DNA from: Bacteroidia bacterium
Lineage (GTDB): Bacteria; Bacteroidota; Bacteroidia; Bacteroidales; UBA7960
DNA: 51,120 bases
Direction: 5' to 3'
NCBI GenBank assembly: GCA_007695305.1
Contig: REEA01000126.1
Location: forward strand, 1 to 51,120
In this document: piece after piece, positions 25,371 through 33,135 of the stretch
How positions within the stretch are numbered: the first letter of the stretch is position 1
How the letters are laid out: each line of letters opens with the position of its first letter
Made by a program: the position numbers and the translations under genes
Notes under the pieces: generated by a model
Database searches by the model: none
What the model was told of the DNA's origin: nothing
The model's input: only the letters and a program-made list of their open reading frames with translations

Positions 25371-28166
25371 TCAATCCAATACCTCTTCAAGATGGCTGAT
25401 GCATAGCTGCTTGCATTCACGGCAAACATTTGGACAGTCACACTCTTCGAAGGCTTTTTCCACGATCTTTCTTTGCTGCATGTGATGAAACTTGCTGGAA
25501 CCGCTTGCCGGGCTGGCACTTGGCGGGCGGGCGATCACACTCATTTTATAACCCTTGAGACTCATCAGGATAAATGACCAGGCACCCATGTTTTGTGGTT
25601 CTTCCTGTGCCCATATCCAGCGTTTGGCTTGCTTGTATTTCTTTTTGATGGCGTCAAGGTCCTTCACCGGAAGCGGATATAGTTGTTCCAGCCGTATAAT
25701 GGCCACATTGTGATGCCCTTTTTTGCGCTGTTCTTCCAGGAGGTCGTAATAGATCTTTCCGGAACAGATCAAAACCCTGTCTACCTGCTCCGGATTTGCA
25801 TCATGATCGTCGATCAGCGGCTGAAAACGTCCGTTGGCAAGCTCTTCCAGTGATGAGGTACATTCGGGGTGCCGCAAAAGACTTTTTGGCGTGAAAACCA
25901 CCAGGGGTTTTCTGAATGAGCGCTTCATCTGCCTCCGCAGCAAATGGTAGAAGTTGGCCGGTGTGGTGCAATTGGCAACCTGGATGTTGTTTTCAGCACA
26001 CAGGCTCAAAAAGCGTTCCATGCGTCCGCTGGAGTGCTCCGGACCTTGTCCTTCATATCCATGGGGGAGAAAAAGTACCAGGCCGTTCAGCAGCTTCCAT
26101 TTTTCTTCTGCACTGGCTATGTATTGATCAATGATGATCTGCGCACCATTGTTGAAGTCACCGAATTGTGCTTCCCATATAATCAGTTTACCCGGAGCAG
26201 CCATGGCATAACCGTAATCAAATCCAAGCACACCATATTCCGAGAGAGGTGAATTATAAATCTCAAACTGAGCCTGATCAGAACCGAGGTTCGCCAGAGG
26301 AACATATTTCTCTTCCGAATCCTCGATGGTAAGGACAGCATGCCTGTGGCTGAATGTCCCCCGCTCGGAATCCTGGCCGGAAACACGCACAGGATATCCC
26401 TCTCTAAGCAGGGTGGCATAGGCAAGGGTTTCAGCCATAGCCCAATCAAGACGGTTTTTTTCAAGCACCATTTTCTTCCTTTCCTGCATCAGCTTTACTG
26501 TCTTCCGGAAGAAATTTCTACCTCCAGGCAGACTTGTCACAGTGTCGCCGAGCTTTTTTAAAATGCCGGCATCAAAAGCTGTATCTGTTTCCTTGTTGAC
26601 ATCCTCCGGACTTACCTGACCAAAGTCTTTCCAGGTGTTTTCAAGAAAAGGGTCAATGCTACCCTTTTCAATTTTCCTCGCCACTTCAAGTTCCAATTCC
26701 ATCTTTCTGTTGAAAATGTCCTGAATTTCCCGGACCTTTTCCCGGGTGATGGCATTCTCTTTCAGCAATTTTTCTACATAGATGGAGGCAGGATCAGGAT
26801 GCTTTTCTATGATCTTGTAAAGAATGGGTTGGGTAAAACGGGGTTCATCACTTTCGTTATGTCCGTATTTTCTGTAGGAGAGGAGGTCGATGAAAACGTC
26901 GCGCTGAAATCGCTGACGAAACTCCATGGCCAGTTCTATGGTGTAAACCACCGCTTCCACATCATCGCCGTTAACATGAAAGATTGGCGACTGTATTGTT
27001 TTCGCCACATCCGTACAATAGGTGCTTGAACGGCCATCAAGATAATTGGTGGTGAAGCCCAGCTGGTTGTTGATCACCAGGTGAATGGTACCGCCTGTCT
27101 TGTAACCCGGCAATTGCGACATCTGCAACACCTCATAAACAACTCCCTGTCCGGCAATGGAAGCATCTCCGTGTATGAGAATTGGTGCTACCTTTTTGAA
27201 ATCACCATCGTGCTTCAGATCAATTTTTGCCCGGGCAATCCCTTCCGCAACCGGATTAACAGATTCCAGGTGACTGGGATTCGGGCAAATACTCAGGTTA
27301 ACCACATCACCTTCGCGTGTTGTAGTTTCCAGCGTACAACCCAGATGATATTTTACATCACCCAAAAGGGTTTCTTCGGCATATTCCTTGCCTTCAAATT
27401 CGCTGAAAATTTTATGGTACGGTTTTCTTAAAATATTACCCAGTACATTGAGACGCCCCCGATGCGCCATTCCTATCACATATTCCTGGATGCCGGCTTT
27501 TGCCCCTTGCGCTATCACAGCGTCCAGAGCAGGGATGAGGGTTTCACAGCCTTCCAGGGAAAAACGCTTTTGCCCGGGGAAACGTTTTCTTAGAAAATGC
27601 TCAAAGCCAACTGCTTCAATCAATTTGGTCAGAACCTGTGTTTTTTTTTGGTTATCGAAGAGTGGTGTGTTTTTCGCACTTTCCATGCGATGTTTCATCC
27701 ATTCAACAATTTCAGGCGTGCGGATGTACATGAATTCTGCACCAATGCTTTGACAATAGGTTTGCTGCAAATGGAGGATGATGTCCTTCAGTTTGCTTTT
27801 CCCGATGCCAATCTCATTACCCGCCTGGAAAGCCGTGTCCAGATCACTGTCCTGCAAGCCGAAATTCTGATGATCCAGCGTGGGAAAGTATTTCCTGCGT
27901 GTCCTTACCGGGTTGGTTCTGGTAAAAAGATGTCCTCGTTCTCTGTATCCATTAATCAACTCAATCACGTTAAACTCATTGCGAAACAGCAGTGTTTCCT
28001 GATCGGTGGCACTGTCAGGAGCGGGGTAACGCTTTCGGGCAAACTCGAACCCGTCAAAAAACTGTCTCCAGCCTGGTTCCAGCATGTCCGGGTTGTCCAG
28101 GTATTCCCGGTAAAAAGCCTCAACTTGAGAAGCTTCCATGTTTCCTAAATAAGAGAATTTATCCAT
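25371..28166 (-). CDS. sucA: 2-oxoglutarate dehydrogenase E1 component
   Basis: Thiamine-diphosphate enzyme that decarboxylates 2-oxoglutarate. About 931 residues from the ATG at 28166 (MDKFSYLGN), typical length. The N-terminal E2-binding segment, GMAHRGRLNVL, the ThDP motif region GDASIAGQGVVYE and the C-terminal RPPSASPASGSSKFHHMQQ are all present. Unusually, the chain runs on past the normal end (about residue 900) into a short cysteine-rich tail with five Cys in 14 residues (Cys909, 911, 915, 918, 922). The alternative start at 28196 would add ten non-conserved residues. A -7 box lies at 28258-28265. Confidence 0.95.
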   Translation of the reverse strand: MDKFSYLGNMEASQVEAFYREYLDNPDMLEPGWRQFFDGFEFARKRYPAPDSATDQETLLFRNEFNVIELINGYRERGHLFTRTNPVRTRRKYFPTLDHQNFGLQDSDLDTAFQAGNEIGIGKSKLKDIILHLQQTYCQSIGAEFMYIRTPEIVEWMKHRMESAKNTPLFDNQKKTQVLTKLIEAVGFEHFLRKRFPGQKRFSLEGCETLIPALDAVIAQGAKAGIQEYVIGMAHRGRLNVLGNILRKPYHKIFSEFEGKEYAEETLLGDVKYHLGCTLETTTREGDVVNLSICPNPSHLESVNPVAEGIARAKIDLKHDGDFKKVAPILIHGDASIAGQGVVYEVLQMSQLPGYKTGGTIHLVINNQLGFTTNYLDGRSSTYCTDVAKTIQSPIFHVNGDDVEAVVYTIELAMEFRQRFQRDVFIDLLSYRKYGHNESDEPRFTQPILYKIIEKHPDPASIYVEKLLKENAITREKVREIQDIFNRKMELELEVARKIEKGSIDPFLENTWKDFGQVSPEDVNKETDTAFDAGILKKLGDTVTSLPGGRNFFRKTVKLMQERKKMVLEKNRLDWAMAETLAYATLLREGYPVRVSGQDSERGTFSHRHAVLTIEDSEEKYVPLANLGSDQAQFEIYNSPLSEYGVLGFDYGYAMAAPGKLIIWEAQFGDFNNGAQIIIDQYIASAEEKWKLLNGLVLFLPHGYEGQGPEHSSGRMERFLSLCAENNIQVANCTTPANFYHLLRRQMKRSFRKPLVVFTPKSLLRHPECTSSLEELANGRFQPLIDDHDANPEQVDRVLICSGKIYYDLLEEQRKKGHHNVAIIRLEQLYPLPVKDLDAIKKKYKQAKRWIWAQEEPQNMGAWSFILMSLKGYKMSVIARPPSASPASGSSKFHHMQQRKIVEKAFEECDCPNVCRECKQLCISHLEEVLD

Positions 28167-28257
28167 ATACAGCAGGATCAAAATGACTTGGTTCAAAACA
28201 TTGTAACGAACGCTTCAGATAAATGACAGGTAATCTTTTTCTGTGTCAATAGATATA

Positions 28258-28265
28258 CAAAAATA
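28258..28265 (-). promoter_or_regulatory. -7 box of sucA-sucB
   Basis: The minus strand reads TATTTTTG (TAnnTTTG). Transcription would start near 28251, a leader of about 85 nt. No -33 TTTG at the usual distance. Confidence 0.5.
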
Positions 28266-28426
28266 GTGGAAAAATGTTCTATGCCCTGAAATTGTTGTGA
28301 TTTGATTGAAAACCTGATCATCATTAATATCAGAACTCCTGATCTGTCGCAGTTCTTGGTTTCGCATTTTTTGTATCCTGTGTGCCACTTCGATAAACTC
28401 AGTGCAGCACTTTGTGGCTGTTTTTT

Positions 28427-28560
28427 TACCACAAAGGACACAAAGGTTACACAAAGGAAGTTCTTTTATGAATTCTTCGTGTATTCTTTGTGTCCTCCGT
28501 GTCTTAGTGGTAAAATTTTTTCACCGCAAAGGCGCAAAGACGCAAAGAAAAACACAAAGA
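28427..28560. repeat. Low-complexity inverted repeat element with 'ACACAAAG' words
   Basis: The left arm (about 28427-28446, ACCACAAAGGACACAAAG) is matched by an inverted right arm (28484-28513, CTTTGTGTCC ... TAGTGGTAA). The adjoining 28519-28560 carries CACCGCAAAGGCGCAAAGAC and further AAAG words. The same vocabulary appears at 8216-8320. Such text-like intergenic repeats occur in many environmental bacterial genomes; their role is unknown. Confidence 0.7.
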
Positions 28561-28816
28561 ATAAAGGTTTTATAAAACAGATTGACAGTGTAGGAGCTTA
28601 TAAAACCCTTATATAAAACGCGATATTACCATTTTGCGACACAAGAGTTGTAGCTAATTGATATTCAGTGGTAGGATCAGGAGGTCCGAATATATTAATT
28701 TACTACATGTTAGAGATGTCGCAACCCTAAGCCATTCGCAGGCAACATGTCATAAAGAAAAAATTATTGAAAAACTGTCAGGCAAAACGATGGTGGTAAA
28801 ACAAAAAAAAATCATG

Positions 28817-28824
28817 TACATTTG
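28817..28824 (+). promoter_or_regulatory. -7 box of the TPR gene
   Basis: TACATTTG matches TAnnTTTG. Transcription near 28831 leaves about 38 nt to the ATG at 28869, which argues against the TTG at 28836 as start. Confidence 0.55.
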
Positions 28825-28868
28825 AGGCCGGTTTTTTGGATAAAAAGACATTTCAAAAACAATTATAT

Positions 28869-29555
28869 ATGGCAAAGCAGACCAGACCTGACAGGGATAA
28901 CCTGATTAAGCGTGCCTGGACAGCATACACCAAAAAGGATTTTGATCGCTCCCTGGAGTTATTTGAAGAGATCCTGGCGGAGGGTGATGAACCCGAAGCA
29001 ATATATGGCCGGGCATGTTCACTATTCAGAGCGGAAGACTATGAGTCCGCCCTGGAGGCCTTATCAGTACTGATCAAAACTGATCAGGCAAACCCTAAAT
29101 ATTACCATACCAGGGCAATGGTACATGGAGCCTGTGAAGATTATGAGGAGGCTTTGAAAGATTTGCAGAAACTCACCGGAATGGAAACGCATAACGTAGA
29201 AGCCTGGTGTGATCTGGGTGGTCTGTATTGGATTATGGATGATTTTGACAATGCAGCAAATGCTTTTGGAAAAGCGATTGACCTTGATCAATCCTGTGCA
29301 ATTGCATGGTTCGGTAAAGGCATGGTGTCCCTCTCCATGAAAGAAGCTCAACAATCGATCAAATATTTTGATGTGGCATTAAAATTAGATAACAAAAAGG
29401 CAGCCACCTATATGGCAAGGGCCGAAGCGGCATTTCTCAACAAGAACGACAAGGAAGCTATAAAAGATCTGACACAGGCATTGTCGCTTGACAAGGTTTT
29501 TCTTGACCAATTCCGGAAGGTTCAGGAAGGGGAAGAGGCTGATGATGATTTTTAA
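28869..29555 (+). CDS. Tetratricopeptide-repeat protein
   Basis: About 228 residues composed of roughly five to six TPR units spaced 34 residues apart (for example WTAYTKKDFDRSLELFEEIL, then AWCDLGGLYWIMDDFDNAAN and IAWFGKGMVSLSMKEAQQSI). There is no signal peptide or membrane helix, so it is a cytosolic protein-protein interaction scaffold. It ends in an acidic EEADDDF tail. Partner and pathway are unknown. It is convergent with the sulfur operon, 57 nt between stops. Confidence 0.88.
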   Translation: MAKQTRPDRDNLIKRAWTAYTKKDFDRSLELFEEILAEGDEPEAIYGRACSLFRAEDYESALEALSVLIKTDQANPKYYHTRAMVHGACEDYEEALKDLQKLTGMETHNVEAWCDLGGLYWIMDDFDNAANAFGKAIDLDQSCAIAWFGKGMVSLSMKEAQQSIKYFDVALKLDNKKAATYMARAEAAFLNKNDKEAIKDLTQALSLDKVFLDQFRKVQEGEEADDDF

Positions 29556-29612
29556 CAGTCACAAGAAAACCTTGGCTCCGGATACACCTGGTAAGTCACT
29601 TTTGTAAAACTT

Positions 29613-30212
29613 TCAGCACCCGCCTATTACCGCAGTGGGGTCCATACCTTCTCTTGAAGGGGATGTTTCCGGTTGTTTCTTTGTCTCGCCACCGCCAACA
29701 GGCATAAAACGCTGATGATCCCAGCGAGCTTTGTCCTCATTATAGAAGGCCCGCGACGGGTCAAACGCTTCTACAACATATTGCATGATGGTGGAATAGG
29801 TTCCGGGAATCACCCGAACGTTTTCGATGCCTGCCCCCAGCAACAGCATCTGTGCCGCTACCGATACTTGCTCCTGGTCGGCATACAACAGGATATTATC
29901 ATACTTTTTCAGCTTTCTCTGGTGATTGCGTTGCAGCAATTCATCAAAAGGTATGTTGTGGGCTCCCGCCAGGTGGCTTTCTTCATAATAGGCATGATAA
30001 CGCAGATCGACAAGGAGGAAGCCATTGTCAATATCTTGAAGATAATCATAATACAGGCTTTCATAGGAAACAAAGCCTTCTGTCATTGCTTTTCCTGCCA
30101 CCGCCCGGTTGCTGATTTGATAATTCCGGGAAGTGATGGCACAGAAGATTACGGCGGCCATCAAAACCGTGAAAAACAAAATTGCGCTATTGTTCAGAGT
30201 TGAGTTTTTCAT
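29613..30212 (-). CDS. Membrane-anchored rhodanese-fold protein, Cys-less active loop, C-terminal IGGC
   Basis: 199 residues. An N-terminal hydrophobic anchor (about residues 9-27) places the rest in the periplasm. The rhodanese fold (about 48-150) is recognisable from FLLVDLRYHAYYEESHLAGA, NILLY and a C-terminal GAGIENVRVI strand. The catalytic Cys that should follow NILLY is Ala111, so the domain cannot act as a normal rhodanese. A polar linker (about 160-192) leads to the last residues AVIGGC, with Cys199 the final residue and the only cysteine outside the anchor. Last gene of the sulfur operon, 15 nt after the YeeE-rhodanese fusion. I infer a persulfide carrier or docking role; a structural role is possible. 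Confidence 0.85.
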   Translation of the reverse strand: MKNSTLNNSAILFFTVLMAAVIFCAITSRNYQISNRAVAGKAMTEGFVSYESLYYDYLQDIDNGFLLVDLRYHAYYEESHLAGAHNIPFDELLQRNHQRKLKKYDNILLYADQEQVSVAAQMLLLGAGIENVRVIPGTYSTIMQYVVEAFDPSRAFYNEDKARWDHQRFMPVGGGETKKQPETSPSREGMDPTAVIGGC

Positions 30213-30227
30213 TTTCTCACTTTTTTA

Positions 30228-31454
30228 TTAACAGCCACCAATTACCGGTATAATTTCTGATTCTTCCGGAGCTTTTATTCTTTGCCTTCTATCTTCTTCC
30301 TGATCAACCAGTCCGCCCTCCAGGAAAAATTGTCTGGCCTCATAGAGGAACCGTGCATTTGATCTGTCTTGCAGGTTGTAAGCGGTTGTATCGGGCATTT
30401 CAGATTCCACGAACAATTCGCTGAACATTCTGTTGAGCCCGCCATTGAGTATATACACATTGTCGTACCCGGCTCGCGCTGCTGTGAGCCAGGCCTGCAT
30501 GGCGCTGCTGCTGCCATTGCCAAAAAAGACCTTTCGGCGGTGATCCTGTTTGAAGAGGGGCCTCCATCGGCGTTGGAGAATTTCATCTGCCCGGATGTTG
30601 ATGGCCCCCGGCAGGGAGAACCGTTCAAATTCAGACTGGTCGCGGGTATCAATCAGAATAAGATCATCGCGTCCGTGTTTAATTTCCAGAATAACACGAT
30701 GGGTACTTATATAGGCATCTTCTCCATGCACTTGCGCCAGCAATTCAGGTGGTCTGGCTTCACGTATATTACTCCTTCTTTCTTCCGGAAGAAAAAGAAA
30801 AACGATCAATGCAATGACCACCAAAAACGATGGCAACATATAGGAAGGCCTTGTTTTGATTTGCTCCGGTGAAACCTTTTTTATACGGTCTTCGATCATC
30901 TGGGTGATCGTAAAGGCCATGATTGCGACCACTGCCAATGTCAGGGCAAACCAGGCCCGCGACATACCCAGGGAGTCGTAAACAAAGATATTTCCGAGAA
31001 AATGTCCGGTATAAATGGATTCGAAACTTTGGTAAAAATGCCCAAATACAAATATGCCGATAAACATGCCGATGATGAACACCATGGCGTCAGTTTTACC
31101 GGTTACGGCCGCAACGATGCCGGTTCCGGGGCAGTATCCACCCATGATAAACCCGAAACCCATGATGATTCCTCCCAGGATGGCGGAGTACAAAAAGGTT
31201 GGGTTGACGAATACAAAATCCATATCAAGCCACCCAAGGTAGCTGAAAAACAGGATGCCTGTCATGGCTGTGATGCCGGCGGTGAAAAAAACGCGCAGAA
31301 CAACAAAGTCGTATCCATAAAACACGCCGGCGAGCTTTTTCGCTGACGAGAACCCGGCTTGTTCCAGCACGTAGCCGAATCCTATACCCAGTAAAAGGGC
31401 AAAGAACAGGTTCAGCTCCGGGTTGATGATTCCTTGTGGTATGAGGGGTGCCAT
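30228..31454 (-). CDS. YeeE/YedE sulfur-transport half fused to rhodanese domain, C-terminal IGGC
   Basis: 408 residues from the ATG at 31454, which is 16 nt after the preceding gene. Residues 10-145 are a YeeE/YedE (DUF395, thiosulfate-transporter family) half with the substrate motif GFIMGGYCPGTG, Cys108. Two more membrane helices follow (about 165-187 and 205-223), then a rhodanese domain (245-345: LILIDTRDQSEFERFSLPGAINI). In place of the active-site Cys loop the chain reads VFFGNGSSS, so there is no cysteine there. The tail ends IIPVIGGC (Cys408). Cys108 and Cys408 are the only cysteines. The Lys/Arg-rich loop before the last helix suggests a periplasmic rhodanese domain, but the flank after it also has arginines, so topology is inferred. 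Confidence 0.87.
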   Translation of the reverse strand: MAPLIPQGIINPELNLFFALLLGIGFGYVLEQAGFSSAKKLAGVFYGYDFVVLRVFFTAGITAMTGILFFSYLGWLDMDFVFVNPTFLYSAILGGIIMGFGFIMGGYCPGTGIVAAVTGKTDAMVFIIGMFIGIFVFGHFYQSFESIYTGHFLGNIFVYDSLGMSRAWFALTLAVVAIMAFTITQMIEDRIKKVSPEQIKTRPSYMLPSFLVVIALIVFLFLPEERRSNIREARPPELLAQVHGEDAYISTHRVILEIKHGRDDLILIDTRDQSEFERFSLPGAINIRADEILQRRWRPLFKQDHRRKVFFGNGSSSAMQAWLTAARAGYDNVYILNGGLNRMFSELFVESEMPDTTAYNLQDRSNARFLYEARQFFLEGGLVDQEEDRRQRIKAPEESEIIPVIGGC

Positions 31455-31470
31455 AGGTGTTGTTTTTTCG

Positions 31471-31992
31471 TTAGATCCATAGTTTTCTGAAAAAATAGGC
31501 AATGAGATAGCCGGTGCCAAAAATGGCCATCATTGTCAGCATGCCTCCGGTGGAGAGCACGGCCATTCCGCTTAGGGCGGATCCGCTGGTACATCCCCTT
31601 CCAAACTGTGCGCCCAGACCGAACAGCAGACCACCGCCAAGGGCAAAAAACATGCGGGTGCGCACTGTGATATTGGGGCCGCGATCGGTGGCAAAACGCA
31701 GCCTGTTAGCCATCGCACCGCTCAGAAAGGCGCCAAGGATCAGCCCGACCACCAGGAATACCAGCCATGACCCCATGGGGTTCACTTCGGTAAAGTATTC
31801 TGCATAAAAGGGTGATTTTTCAGCATATTCGGGTGCTGCCGAGGCCACGGTGGTTACTACCACACTCCGGGCTGCACCGCTGGCTCCGAGACCCCTGCCC
31901 GCGATAACGTAAGATGCCAGCAATACCATGCCCAGTAAAAAACCGGCCAGGTAAGGGTTCATGTAATTGTTGCGAATGGTACTCATATGCAT
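31471..31992 (-). CDS. YeeE/YedE-family half transporter
   Basis: 173 residues (or 171 from the ATG at 31986). Helices lie at about 13-31, 75-92 and 113-170. The family substrate motif appears as GLGAQFGRGCTSG with Cys134, its only cysteine. Full YeeE proteins of about 350 residues carry two such halves; here the second half is the next gene, so the two products probably assemble into one pore. A soluble loop of about 40 residues (31-70) lies between helices one and two. YeeE of Spirochaeta passes thiosulfate through conserved cysteines, which suggests import of thiosulfate or sulfane sulfur. Confidence 0.88.
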   Translation of the reverse strand: MHMSTIRNNYMNPYLAGFLLGMVLLASYVIAGRGLGASGAARSVVVTTVASAAPEYAEKSPFYAEYFTEVNPMGSWLVFLVVGLILGAFLSGAMANRLRFATDRGPNITVRTRMFFALGGGLLFGLGAQFGRGCTSGSALSGMAVLSTGGMLTMMAIFGTGYLIAYFFRKLWI

Positions 31993-32020
31993 TGTTTTTA
32001 AGTTTCAATAATATTGTATG

Positions 32021-33115
32021 CTAACAACCACCAATGATGGGGACCGCCACTTCTTCCTCTTCTTTTTCAGGAAGCGCAACCTCTGAGTGATCTTTCCCCA
32101 CCAGCGGAAGCTGGTGGATGCTAGCCTCTGTAAATGAACGTGTTGATACCTGGGTAGTTAACATGGTTGTGTGAATAAAAGTATTGGCACCGTATGGCAG
32201 ATTGAGGGCATCATATCCCAGCATCCGGAGGAAGGGTGTTACGTAAGCACTGTGCTGTCCGGTAAAACAATAAACAACCACCGGTTTGTCTGTTGGCAGC
32301 GTATGTATATATTCTTCGCTGTGCAACGAGGACTTGGGTGTATACTGGATAGCCCCCGGCAAGTGACCGGCTTCGTACAGCGGCCTGGGCCAGTAGTTGA
32401 TAATATAGAAATCCTCCGGCCTTTCCATCAGTTCGTTCACCGTGATTATGTTTCCGGGAATGTGCTCCTGGAGCACCTTTTGGGCCCTGGCCCTGAGTAT
32501 TCGGTAGCCATTGGTTTCACCGGTGGCAATGGCAGGTAACTCCCCGGCGGAACGTTTGGGGTTGTCTGTGAGCTCCAGCTGCCCTTCCAGGTGGCTGCTC
32601 ATCGCCCCAAGCCAGTTGCCGGCTGCAATAGCACTGTCCCAGCTGCTAAGACCAAAGCGTAATGTCAACACATTGTCGTAACCCAACATGAGCAAAACAG
32701 AGTGAACATACGCACTTGTCATGGCATTTTCGCATACAAGAACAATGAAGTCAAAACTCCGGGGGTCGATGACCTGTTCAAAGTGGTCGAGTATATGGGA
32801 CGGCCTCACATTGATGCTGTGTTGGATGTGTCCTTCACGATATGCATCAAGAGGTCGTACATCAATGACGTGTATGTTTTGTGCGTGTAATGACCTGAAA
32901 AGATCATCGGCATTGATCAAAGCCGGCAGAGCCGGACTGTTCAGCAGGTTACCGTTCTCTTCAAGGTACTGCAGCAGGGTAGCCGTTTCTTCTTTTGAAG
33001 GTGCAGGGTCTGCAGGTTGTCGTTTGCCGGTGCAGGCCGTTGTCATCAAAATCAGAAAAATAAACAGCATATTGCTTGCTGTTTTGTATGGTATTTTTTG
33101 CCATTTGAGGTTCAT
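32021..33115 (-). CDS. Lipoprotein with two rhodanese domains and C-terminal IGGC
   Basis: 364 residues. A lipoprotein signal ends LMTTAC (lipid-bearing Cys28). Rhodanese domain 1 (about 65-165) has an active-loop cysteine, Cys128 in VLVCENAMTS. Domain 2 (about 222-320) has Cys283 in VVYCFTGQHS, the closer match to the CxxGxxS consensus. A long polar, acidic linker (KEEEEVAVP) leads to the terminal PIIGGC, Cys364. Rhodaneses move sulfane sulfur from thiosulfate or persulfides to thiols. Unlike the two other operon members, both active-site cysteines are kept, so this is the likely catalyst that loads the tails. It lies 20 nt after the cytochrome b gene and 28 nt before the YeeE half. Confidence 0.9.
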   Translation of the reverse strand: MNLKWQKIPYKTASNMLFIFLILMTTACTGKRQPADPAPSKEETATLLQYLEENGNLLNSPALPALINADDLFRSLHAQNIHVIDVRPLDAYREGHIQHSINVRPSHILDHFEQVIDPRSFDFIVLVCENAMTSAYVHSVLLMLGYDNVLTLRFGLSSWDSAIAAGNWLGAMSSHLEGQLELTDNPKRSAGELPAIATGETNGYRILRARAQKVLQEHIPGNIITVNELMERPEDFYIINYWPRPLYEAGHLPGAIQYTPKSSLHSEEYIHTLPTDKPVVVYCFTGQHSAYVTPFLRMLGYDALNLPYGANTFIHTTMLTTQVSTRSFTEASIHQLPLVGKDHSEVALPEKEEEEVAVPIIGGC

Positions 33116-33135
33116 ATCTTAATCTTTTTTTATGA

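Larger units (their letters stand above)
28167..28868. other. Intergenic region between divergent sucA and TPR gene
   Basis: About 700 nt. It holds the sucA -7 box (28258-28265), an inverted repeat built of ACCACAAAGGACACAAAG-type words (28427-28513), a CGCAAAGGCGCAAAGACGC tract (28519-28560) and the TPR gene -7 box (28817-28824). No supportable gene was found; the ~100-aa frames run through the repeats. Confidence 0.6.

Noticed and set aside
28427-28560. CRISPR array
   Set aside because: Repeats are short degenerate words without regular repeat-spacer spacing; no cas genes nearby.
28302-28616. 104-aa plus-strand frame in the sucA/TPR intergenic region
   Set aside because: Runs through low-complexity repeat words (FFTTKDTKVTQRK); this is repeat translation, not a gene.
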